From contig QHYP01000122.1 in NCBI GenBank assembly GCA_003224195.1, positions 1-6,767 on the forward strand: a DNA stretch of 6,767 nucleotides, written 5' to 3'. Below the pieces are notes generated by a model that saw only the letters and a program-made list of their open reading frames with translations, made no database searches and was not told the DNA's origin. Origin of the DNA: Acidobacteriota bacterium. Lineage in GTDB: Bacteria > Acidobacteriota > Terriglobia > Acidiferrales > UBA7541. Of the stretch, positions 1 through 5,985 are shown one piece after another (position 1 is the stretch's first letter; every line of letters starts with the position of its first letter). The translations under genes were made by a program, and so were the position numbers.

Positions 1-447
1 AGCATGGCCACTTCGATCGAGAGCCGCGTTCCGTTTCTGGACCACAAACTTGTCGAGTTTGCCGCGCGCATTCCCGCACGTTATAAAGTGCGCGCCTTTT
101 CCGGGAAGTATTTGCTCCGTCGAGCCATGGCGCACCGACTGCCTCCCGAAGTCCTTCGACGCAGCAAGAAAGGCTTTCCCACCCCTATTCGACCCTGGTT
201 GCGGAATCAGCTGGTCGATAAGCTGTCAGCAGTCCTTACGGACGGGCGAATGGCGGAACGGCGAGTCATCAAAACTGGCTTCGTGCAACATCTCCTCCAG
301 GCGCATCGCCGCGGCGACTCGCACGCCACCGAAGGTTGCTGGCGACTCCTGAATTTCGAGCTTTGGAACCGCGTATTCCTGGACCGTGACAACCGCTTGC
401 TTGAATCCCAGGTGGTTCGGAACGAAGGAGCGGTCCTTCACGCCTGA
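1..447 (+). CDS. asnB: AsnB-type asparagine synthetase (glutamine-hydrolysing), C-terminal part
   Basis: This is the last 148 codons of an AsnB-type enzyme, which uses glutamine nitrogen and ATP to amidate aspartate or, in polysaccharide loci, possibly another carboxylate. The reading frame is open from base 1, so the glutaminase domain and most of the synthetase domain lie upstream; family members are usually about 600-650 residues. The visible part begins at the conserved SMATSIESRVPFLDH stretch (residues 1-15 of the fragment). It continues through KYLLRRAM (36-43) and the SKKGFPTPIRPW segment (55-66), and ends with the usual hydrophobic helix LLNFELWNRVFLD (117-129). A TGA stop at 445-447 follows a short non-conserved tail. 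The next gene starts about 52 bp downstream on the same strand. AsnB homologues are common in exosortase/EPS clusters, where their real substrate is often unknown. The family call is firm; the substrate is not shown. Confidence 0.93.
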   Translation, partial: SMATSIESRVPFLDHKLVEFAARIPARYKVRAFSGKYLLRRAMAHRLPPEVLRRSKKGFPTPIRPWLRNQLVDKLSAVLTDGRMAERRVIKTGFVQHLLQAHRRGDSHATEGCWRLLNFELWNRVFLDRDNRLLESQVVRNEGAVLHA

Positions 448-499
448 CAGATTTGTCGTTTGCCGGAGTTGCGCTTGTTTCCTCGCGGCTGTTAGCACG

Positions 500-1732
500 A
501 TGGCAATGAAGATCCTGCTGACGTTACCTCGCCCACTTTTTCCGCCAGACACAGGCGGGAAGATACGATCGCTGAACATCCTTGCGCGTTTGGCGAGGAG
601 AGCTGAGATTCATGCCGTTTCTTTTGCCGACCCGATCCTCGATGCCGTGGCCATATCCGAAATGAGGAGCACGTTCGAAAGCTATACACCCGTGTTCTGG
701 CGAGAAGCCACGAAGCGGTCAGTAAGGTTCTACCAGGAGGTTCTGACGAATCAATGCAGTGCTCTACCGTACTTCCTGGCCAAGTGCTATCGCCCGCGCT
801 TTCGTTCGACGGTAGAAGAATTGGCAGCTCGCAAGCACTTTGACTTGATGTTTTGCGATTTTTTGCACACCGCTGCTCCCTTGCTGGAGTCTACGATCAG
901 GCCACGGATGGTGTTCGAGCACAACGTTGAATTCTTGCTGAGGAAACGAAAATGGGAAGTGGAAAAACATCCCCTGCGAAAGGTCGTCTTGGGCGCTGAG
1001 TGGAGGAAGACGCGAACGATCGAAGCCAAAGTGTGCCGCTCCTTTGACCGCATCATTACAGTATCAGGGCAGGATCAGCAAACCTTGGGTCACGAATTTG
1101 GGATCAAGAACGTGTCCACGCTTCCGACGGGCGTCGATACAGATTTCTTCCGTCCACTCGATGATCGACCGCAACCAGGCCGCTTGGTCTTCGTGGGATC
1201 GATGGATTGGGATCCGAACGAAGATGGAATCCTGTGGCTGCTGCGTGAGGCGTATCCACGGATCCGTCAGGCAGTGCCGGATGCCAGCCTCTCTGTTGTC
1301 GGCCGCAATCCTTCCTTGCACTTACGGGCCCTTGCCGCGAGGGAGCCCGGCGTGGAAATCACCGGATGGGTTCCTGATGTTCGCCCCCATCTTTCCCGGG
1401 CGGCAGTGGTGGTGGTTCCATTGCGCGTGGGCGGAGGAACCCGGATCAAAATCCCCGAAGCCATGGCGATGGGGAAGGCTGTGGTATCTACTCCCGTCGG
1501 CGCCGAAGGTCTACCTTTTTGTGATGGCCGTGAAATTCGCATCGCGGAGCAGCCCGAAGAATTCGCTCAAGCAGTGATTGAGCTTCTCCGTAACGTATCC
1601 CTACGAAATTCGATTGGAACGCTTGCCCTTAAGGAAGTAGCCAGCCGGTACAGTTGGGACGTGGTTGTGGATAAGCTTGAAGAAATTCTGGAGCAGATGA
1701 CGCGGCCTCGAACCCTGGCGGTCGTCGCCTAG
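500..1732 (+). CDS. GT4 (GT-B fold) glycosyltransferase
   Basis: This is a cytoplasmic glycosyltransferase that probably adds a sugar from a nucleotide donor to the lipid-linked repeat unit. From the ATG at 500 it has 410 residues, normal for GT4. The N-terminal Rossmann half carries the glycine-rich acceptor-side loop PPDTGGKIR (15-23) and an EHN motif (140-142). The C-terminal donor half carries LPTGVD (208-213), GSMDWDPN (233-240), a VGRNP turn, and the nucleotide-sugar loop GGGTRIKIPEAMAMG (311-325). In that loop only the second Glu of the classic EX7E pair is kept, as in many EPS-locus GT4 enzymes. The frame stays open back to a GTG at 386, but that would overlap asnB and add 38 unlike residues, so I prefer ATG 500; ATG 506 (MKILLTL) is equally possible. 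No good Shine-Dalgarno precedes either. It resembles the sugar transferases of exosortase-associated loci, but donor and acceptor cannot be told. Confidence 0.93.
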   Translation: MAMKILLTLPRPLFPPDTGGKIRSLNILARLARRAEIHAVSFADPILDAVAISEMRSTFESYTPVFWREATKRSVRFYQEVLTNQCSALPYFLAKCYRPRFRSTVEELAARKHFDLMFCDFLHTAAPLLESTIRPRMVFEHNVEFLLRKRKWEVEKHPLRKVVLGAEWRKTRTIEAKVCRSFDRIITVSGQDQQTLGHEFGIKNVSTLPTGVDTDFFRPLDDRPQPGRLVFVGSMDWDPNEDGILWLLREAYPRIRQAVPDASLSVVGRNPSLHLRALAAREPGVEITGWVPDVRPHLSRAAVVVVPLRVGGGTRIKIPEAMAMGKAVVSTPVGAEGLPFCDGREIRIAEQPEEFAQAVIELLRNVSLRNSIGTLALKEVASRYSWDVVVDKLEEILEQMTRPRTLAVVA

Positions 1733-1751
1733 TGAAGACGTTGCTCAGCTC

Positions 1752-1757
1752 AGGTGA
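1752..1757 (+). promoter_or_regulatory. Ribosome binding site deciding the start of the Wzy_C-family gene
   Basis: AGGTGA lies 4 nt before the ATG at 1762. It favours that ATG over the GTG at 1732, which overlaps the last base of the preceding stop codon (TAGTG) and has only a weak GGCGG upstream. Translational coupling at the GTG remains possible. Confidence 0.5.
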
Positions 1758-1761
1758 ATGC

Positions 1762-3138
1762 ATGAACGAAGCAGAATCACTCTCAGTGAATAAAGCGAAT
1801 TGGCAGCAGAACTTCGTCCCTCCGCAATTTCGTGAGCAGAGTGCCAAATTGACCGTTTTCTTCCTTTGGCTTTTCACCTTTGTCGTTTTTGCACGGCCGG
1901 AGGACATCTTCCCGCCTCTCGCTCCTCTTCATCTGACGCTCGTTTTCGGCGTTTGCGCAGGCCTGACATACCTTGGCGCTCTTCTCTTGGGCCATGCTCG
2001 TCTGCTATGGTCGCGGGAACTCCAAATCGTCCTTCTGCTCACCGCTTGGTATATCGCAGGGGTGCCATTTGCTTTATGGAGGCGCGGGAGCGTCCAAATG
2101 CTGACCGATGTGTGGTCGAAGACGCTTTTGATATTCTTCCTGCTGACACAGGCACTCGTGACCTTGGAGCGAATTCGAAAGCTGCTTTGGGCTATCATCC
2201 TGAGCGAACTTGTGGTGACGAGCCTATCGATCCTCCTGTCTTCCAGAGCTATCTGGGTGGGGGATCGCATGCTAGGCCTCAACCTTGGGATACTCGGATG
2301 GAACTTCCTGGGCATTGCTGAAGCTATGACGATCCCTTACGTGGCAGCGATCTTTGTTGCCCGGCGCTCCGTTCTTAAAACAAGTGTGCTGGCCGCGACG
2401 CTTATCTCGATGACGTGGATGCTGGTGCTGACCGCCTCCCGCAGCGGTTTCTTGGACGTGGTGTTTTCTACAGCGTTGACTGCGCTTCTGGTCCTTCGCG
2501 GCAGTTCGCGCGGCAGGATCATTGGGGTGGGGATTGCCCTGGCCCTGGTTGTTGCGATTAGCCTAGCACCCCAAGTGTTTTGGGAGCGGCTAGGAACTGT
2601 GTGGGACGGGTCCCGCGCCTCCGCGAACGACATAGCGGCATCGGCACGGGAGTCCGAAGAGGACCGTCTGACTGTGTTGACCCGGTCGCTCGGGTACACT
2701 CTCGAGCACCCTGTTTTTGGCTTGGGCCTGGGGAATTTCGTTGTCGCCAACGGAACCGACCTTGGTCAGCCTCAGGCATGGGTAGGGACACATAACACAT
2801 TCACAGAGATCTCTTCGGAAGGGGGTGTGCCGGCGCTGTTCCTATTTCTTGGGCTGCTGGTCACCGCCTTGCGTAACATCAAAAGAATAGGCAAAGCGTC
2901 GTTCAACAACCCGGAAGGTGCGGAGTTGAATCTGATGGCGCGTGCGACACTAGCCAGCCTGTTGTCATTTGCGTTCGGGGCGCTGTTCGCGCACCTCGCC
3001 TACGAATACTACCTCTTTTATCTGGTGGCAATTGGCGTCGGGGTTCAACAAGTTGCTCGGACAATGCAAGCCATATCACCATCACCTGCACCTGCTGGCG
3101 ATTTCACTTCTTCACTGCGTAGAGCTGCCGCGAACTGA
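1762..3138 (+). CDS. O-antigen ligase/polymerase-type membrane protein (Wzy_C/WaaL superfamily)
   Basis: This is an integral inner-membrane protein that probably polymerises lipid-linked repeat units or transfers the finished glycan to an acceptor on the periplasmic face. From ATG 1762 it has 458 residues. About 11-12 hydrophobic segments can be picked out, for example near 31-43, 57-77, 87-106, 140-160, 206-225, 229-246, 252-270, 355-371, 392-412 and 415-431. The conserved TASRSGFL motif (224-231) sits at a membrane boundary. A large polar loop (about 271-350) ends in GLGLGNF and THNTF (343-347); the His of this region is the functionally important one in WaaL-type ligases. The loop is followed by the usual SEGGVPALFLFL helix. 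The N-terminal 30 residues are polar and not conserved in style. A longer version from GTG 1732 adds 10 residues. Ligase, polymerase and exosortase-associated 'O-glycosylation ligase' share this fold, and sequence reading alone cannot separate them. Confidence 0.88.
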   Translation: MNEAESLSVNKANWQQNFVPPQFREQSAKLTVFFLWLFTFVVFARPEDIFPPLAPLHLTLVFGVCAGLTYLGALLLGHARLLWSRELQIVLLLTAWYIAGVPFALWRRGSVQMLTDVWSKTLLIFFLLTQALVTLERIRKLLWAIILSELVVTSLSILLSSRAIWVGDRMLGLNLGILGWNFLGIAEAMTIPYVAAIFVARRSVLKTSVLAATLISMTWMLVLTASRSGFLDVVFSTALTALLVLRGSSRGRIIGVGIALALVVAISLAPQVFWERLGTVWDGSRASANDIAASARESEEDRLTVLTRSLGYTLEHPVFGLGLGNFVVANGTDLGQPQAWVGTHNTFTEISSEGGVPALFLFLGLLVTALRNIKRIGKASFNNPEGAELNLMARATLASLLSFAFGALFAHLAYEYYLFYLVAIGVGVQQVARTMQAISPSPAPAGDFTSSLRRAAAN

Positions 3139-3143
3139 ACCTT

Positions 3144-4376
3144 GTGAGAGCACCTAATTTAGAATTGATGTTTTGGATCTGTGTGGGTCTGTTAGCCTAT
3201 CACTATGTTGGCTATCCATTGTTGCTTTTCGTCTTTTCTGCACTCTCCCAGGCAACATCAGATTTTTGGTATTTGATTCGGCGGCACAACCGCCGCTGCC
3301 TCCTCCAGACGGATCACGTTCCTCAAGTGGCCCTGCTGATGTCCGTATACAACGAAGAATCCGTCATCCGAGCGAAGGTGAAGAATCTCCTCGAAATCGA
3401 TTATCCGTCCGATCGACTGGAGTTTTTGCTCGGACTTGATGCGCCTACCGATTCCACCGGCGAGGTTCTAAGTCAGACCAAATTGAATCGGCTTCGTGTT
3501 TTCCCCTTCCAGACCCGGCGCGGAAAATTGGCGGTGTTGTGCGACTTGGCAGGGCACACCTCAGCAGAAATCTTGGTGTTTACAGACGCCAATACGATGC
3601 TTGAAAAGAATTGCGTTCGCAATCTCGTGCGCCACTTCGCCGATCCGCGGGTGGGCGCCGTCAGTGGGGAGGAGATTCGGGTTGTCACTCCAGGCGCTGA
3701 CCCAGGAGCAGAATCTCTTTATTGGCGGTATGAATCGGCCTTGAAACTTCTGGAAAGCCGATTGAATTGCTCGTTAGGGGCGAACGGCGCGGTGTACGCT
3801 GTCCGTCGTTCTCTTTTTCACCCGAGAAAGCAGTCGATTGTTGAGGACTTCCAAATTCCGCTTGAAGTCCGATTTGAGGGCTATCGTGTCGTCTATGATC
3901 CGGAGGCAGTTGCGATTGAGGGAATTGCACCAACCTTCTCGGCCCAATTTGCGCGTCGAGTCCGCATTGGTGCAGGCAATTACCAAACATTGTTTGGCAA
4001 CCTCGAATGCCTCAACCCACTGAAAGGTTTGGTGACATTCTGCTTCTTCTCACATAGAGTCCTGCGCTGGTTCGCGCCGATATTCCTGTCGATTGCGTTC
4101 TTCTGCAGTATTTTGCTGGCCACACAGCCCGAATATGCTGTGTTGCTCGCGGCGCAGTGTGTTTTTTACTCGATGGCTGGCCTGGGATATTGGCTGAAGA
4201 AGAACGGAAGGCCAGCACGGCTGTTCTCCTTGCCTTTGTATTTCTGCTCCATGAATTTCGCCCTGCTTCTTGGATTGCTCAGATATCTAAGCGGTCGCCA
4301 AACTCTCACCTGGAAGCCAACGCTCCGTCAAATACCGCCTGAGATGCTCTTGGATAAAGGGCCAGACAATCGGTGA
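3144..4376 (+). CDS. Membrane-anchored family 2 glycosyltransferase (GT-A, PgaC/ExoU-like layout)
   Basis: This enzyme probably elongates the polysaccharide repeat unit on the cytoplasmic face of the inner membrane. It has 410 residues: an N-terminal membrane helix (about 8-34), a GT-A domain (about 60-285), then three hydrophobic segments (about 306-326, 331-349, 360-380). GT2 motifs are clear: VALLMSVYNEE (62-72), LDAPTDST with Asp99 and Asp103 (98-105), the metal-binding DXD equivalent TDAN with Asp148, the GANGAVYAVRR acceptor loop (212-222), the ED pair Glu234-Asp235, and RRVRIGAGNYQ (271-281) in place of the QXXRW box. The GTG at 3144 lies 5 nt after the previous stop, so translation is probably coupled. 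An ATG at 3168 is an alternative that removes only eight residues before the helix, and neither start has a clear ribosome binding site. Processive and single-addition enzymes share this layout; I lean to single addition because a Wzy_C protein is adjacent. Confidence 0.92.
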   Translation: MRAPNLELMFWICVGLLAYHYVGYPLLLFVFSALSQATSDFWYLIRRHNRRCLLQTDHVPQVALLMSVYNEESVIRAKVKNLLEIDYPSDRLEFLLGLDAPTDSTGEVLSQTKLNRLRVFPFQTRRGKLAVLCDLAGHTSAEILVFTDANTMLEKNCVRNLVRHFADPRVGAVSGEEIRVVTPGADPGAESLYWRYESALKLLESRLNCSLGANGAVYAVRRSLFHPRKQSIVEDFQIPLEVRFEGYRVVYDPEAVAIEGIAPTFSAQFARRVRIGAGNYQTLFGNLECLNPLKGLVTFCFFSHRVLRWFAPIFLSIAFFCSILLATQPEYAVLLAAQCVFYSMAGLGYWLKKNGRPARLFSLPLYFCSMNFALLLGLLRYLSGRQTLTWKPTLRQIPPEMLLDKGPDNR

Positions 4377-4445
4377 AATCGGGCAGAGAGGTTGTCCGCG
4401 ATCTTGGTGCATCCCATCCTGCAGAACCTGCTTGAATCGCAGATT

Positions 4446-4477
4446 TCACAGGCGTGCGTCATGCCGCTAGCCTGTGA
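4446..4477 (+). repeat. Inverted repeat/hairpin in the gap before the SIS gene
   Basis: TCACAGGC (4446-4453) is perfectly mirrored by GCCTGTGA (4470-4477). Inside it, GCG (4456-4458) pairs with CGC (4465-4467), leaving a 2x2 internal mismatch and a six-base loop. This gives 11 pairs in 32 nt. No T-run follows, so it is not a standard intrinsic terminator. It sits 70 nt after the GT2 stop and 75 nt before the SIS start. It could be an operator, an mRNA stability or attenuation element, or chance. The rest of the 176-bp gap (4377-4552) shows no convincing promoter boxes and no credible small gene. Confidence 0.5.
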
Positions 4478-4537
4478 CCACACCTTCTCGCTTTGTGAAG
4501 GAAGGAAAGAACGCTGAGCCTCGACGATCCCACTCTG

Positions 4538-4543
4538 AAGGAG
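4538..4543 (+). promoter_or_regulatory. Ribosome binding site of the SIS gene
   Basis: AAGGAG lies 9 nt before the ATG at 4553. It is the best Shine-Dalgarno match in the window and fixes the start of the isomerase gene. The frame continues upstream without an ATG, GTG or TTG to a stop at 4496-4498. Confidence 0.75.
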
Positions 4544-4552
4544 ATCCGCCAA

Positions 4553-5272
4553 ATGCTAAACCCGAAGCTGGTCCTCACTATTACGCGCCGCCCGCAAGTG
4601 AATTCCCCTATCACCGACTCTCGCAGCTATTTTGAGAATTACAGTCGAGTTGTGGCAGAACTCCCTTATGCCAAGATCGAACAAGTTGCCGATGAACTTC
4701 ATCGAGCGTACGAGCAAGAGCGAAGAGTATTTTTGTTTGGAAACGGTGGGAGTGCCGCTTTGGCTTCGCACTTTGCTTGCGATCTCGGCAAGGGAACCAC
4801 TGTGCCCGCCAACCACCATAAACGGTTCCGGGTTTTGTCGCTGACCGACAACGTACCGCTCATCACTGCCTGGGCGAATGACACTTCTTACGAGCAGGTG
4901 TTTGCGGAGCAGCTGCGCAACTTCGTTCAACCCGGCGATGTTGCCTTTGGGATAAGCGGCAGCGGATCCTCACCCAACGTGTTGCTGGCTCTCCAAGTGG
5001 CGCGCGAATCGGGTGCTTTCAACATCGGGTTGACCGGGTTCAAAGGCGGAAAGATGCCCGGGCTGTGCGATCTCTGCATCATCATTCCGTCGGACAACAT
5101 GCAGATCATCGAGGACTTCCAACTCAGTATCACGCATGCTTTGTTTACTATGGTTCGGCATCGAATCTACGAAGACGGCAGGGAATGTTCTTGCGTTCAA
5201 GAAGGTAGCTGCCTGCATACCGTAAATAGCCTGAACTCTCACCGGGAGAAGGATTTTCCACCCCCCCGCTAA
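4553..5272 (+). CDS. gmhA: SIS-domain phosphosugar isomerase, GmhA-like (sedoheptulose 7-phosphate isomerase family)
   Basis: This is a cytoplasmic SIS-domain protein. GmhA converts sedoheptulose 7-phosphate to D-glycero-D-manno-heptose 7-phosphate, the first step of nucleotide-heptose synthesis. The protein has 239 residues against about 190-200 for typical GmhA. The excess is a 20-residue N-terminal leader and a 30-residue C-terminal tail with three closely spaced Cys (212, 214, 220). Family motifs are FGNGGSAA (62-69), SHFACDL (72-78), AWANDTSYEQVFAEQL (106-121), the phosphate-binding GISGSGSSPNV (133-143), GLTGFKGG (159-166) and MQIIEDFQLSITHAL (183-197). His73 and His195 match the metal/catalytic histidines of E. 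coli GmhA. Asp77 and Glu187 stand where that enzyme has Glu65 and Gln172. Heptose kinase and nucleotidyltransferase genes are not visible here, so another phosphosugar role or a DiaA-like role is possible. The family is sure; the gmhA function is moderately likely. Confidence 0.85.
   Translation: MLNPKLVLTITRRPQVNSPITDSRSYFENYSRVVAELPYAKIEQVADELHRAYEQERRVFLFGNGGSAALASHFACDLGKGTTVPANHHKRFRVLSLTDNVPLITAWANDTSYEQVFAEQLRNFVQPGDVAFGISGSGSSPNVLLALQVARESGAFNIGLTGFKGGKMPGLCDLCIIIPSDNMQIIEDFQLSITHALFTMVRHRIYEDGRECSCVQEGSCLHTVNSLNSHREKDFPPPR
5261..5267 (+). repeat. Seven-C homopolymer at the 3' end of the SIS gene
   Basis: A run of seven C lies five bases after a TTTT run, three bases before the SIS stop codon (5270-5272). 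The frame of the downstream sugar transferase is open from 5230 across this run, so gain of one C would join the two genes into one reading frame. Loss of one C would extend the SIS protein to a stop at 5340-5342, overlapping the next start. Confidence 0.6.
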
Positions 5273-5316
5273 TTTTCTGGACTCAATCATTGCCACGGAG
5301 TTTGGGGTACGCTTTG

Positions 5317-5985
5317 ATGTTTACTTCCGAACGCGAATTTGAAAGCTGTCCCGGTATTAAACGTCGCAGCAACGGGAGGAACCCGCGCCTGCAGCGCTCC
5401 GTCAAGCGGTGCATCGACCTCCTTGGTGCTGGGATTCTGACGGCTGTTCTCTTTCCAGTTTTCATCGTCATCGGTCTCCTTGTTGTTCTCGACGATGGTT
5501 GGCCCGTCATTTACCGCCGGCGCGTTGTCGGCGCCGCCGGTGAGTTCGACGCTTTCAAATTCCGCACCATGATACGAGATGCGGATTCTATCCTGGCCGC
5601 GAATCCAGCTCTAAAGGCTGAATTTGAGCGTAATTTCAAACTCAAGGACGATCCGCGGATCACAAGAGTGGGAGCTTTTCTGAGGAAGCTCAGTTTGGAT
5701 GAGCTGCCCCAACTGTTTAACGTGCTGCGAGGGCAAATGAGCCTGGTCGGTCCCCGCATGATCACCGCGGCCGAACTTGACAAGTACGGCCCCTACAAAC
5801 AACTCCTGCTCTCGCTGAAACCTGGCCTGACAGGTTATTGGCAGGTCCGCGGCCGTCAAAACGTCTGTTATGAAGACCGGGTCCGAATGGACCTCCATTA
5901 CATCGAACAGTGGAGCTTGAGCATGGATCTCAAGATCCTCTTCGCGACACCGGTGAAGATTCTTAGGAGGGAAGGGGCTTTCTAA
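5317..5985 (+). CDS. Polyprenyl-phosphate hexose-1-phosphate transferase (bacterial sugar transferase family, short form)
   Basis: This is the initiating enzyme of repeat-unit assembly: it moves a sugar 1-phosphate (commonly Gal-P or Glc-P) from a UDP-sugar to undecaprenyl phosphate at the inner membrane. From ATG 5317 it has 222 residues, the size of the monotopic catalytic core. It lacks the four extra membrane helices of full-length WbaP/WcaJ. A basic N-terminus and KRCIDLLGAG (30-39) lead into one hydrophobic re-entrant helix (about 39-58). Then come the KFRTM box (81-85), DDPRITRVGAFLRK (111-124), the catalytic Asp128-Glu129 pair in LDELPQ, SLVGPR (142-147) and KPGLTGYWQVRGR (168-180). 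The frame is also open to TTG 5290 and beyond, but the ATG fits the family start, with a weak GGGGT 9 nt upstream. It lies 44 bp after the SIS gene and abuts galE, which suggests, but does not prove, a galactose-type first sugar. Confidence 0.93.
   Translation: MFTSEREFESCPGIKRRSNGRNPRLQRSVKRCIDLLGAGILTAVLFPVFIVIGLLVVLDDGWPVIYRRRVVGAAGEFDAFKFRTMIRDADSILAANPALKAEFERNFKLKDDPRITRVGAFLRKLSLDELPQLFNVLRGQMSLVGPRMITAAELDKYGPYKQLLLSLKPGLTGYWQVRGRQNVCYEDRVRMDLHYIEQWSLSMDLKILFATPVKILRREGAF
5965..5977 (+). promoter_or_regulatory. Purine-rich ribosome binding region of galE
   Basis: AGGAGG (5965-5970) followed by AAGGGG (5972-5977) lies inside the last codons of the sugar transferase. The second element is 8 nt from the galE ATG at 5986, the first 15 nt. 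The start is set immediately after the TAA stop at 5983-5985, with no spacer between the genes. Confidence 0.6.

Noticed and set aside
1044..1577. Plus-strand 177-codon frame inside the GT4 gene.
   Set aside because: It is an alternative-frame shadow of the donor-binding domain, whose motifs are in the annotated frame. Its own translation is rich in Trp, Arg and Pro without any motif.
4446..4477. TCACA...TGTGA halves suggesting a CRP-like operator.
   Set aside because: The half-sites are in the reverse order of the CRP consensus (TGTGA then TCACA) and too far apart. It is better described as a hairpin.
4407..4517. Plus-strand 36-codon frame starting with GTG in the gap before the SIS gene.
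   Set aside because: It has no Shine-Dalgarno and no recognisable composition, and it spans the hairpin. This is not enough to call a gene.
4328..4552. Minus-strand open frame of 74 codons across the intergenic gap, with a Cys-rich stretch CEICDSSRFCRMGC.
   Set aside because: It begins with TTG without a ribosome binding site, overlaps the GT2 coding end, and matches no domain I recognise. The open frame is short enough to be chance.
5740..5780. VGPRM in place of the common VGPRP in the sugar transferase.
   Set aside because: I recall VGPRM as a regular variant in a branch of this family, and the catalytic Asp-Glu pair and other motifs are intact.
5819..5836. AACCTG/CAGGTT 6-bp inverted repeat.
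   Set aside because: It lies inside codons for the conserved KPGLTGYWQV motif of the sugar transferase, so protein constraint explains it.
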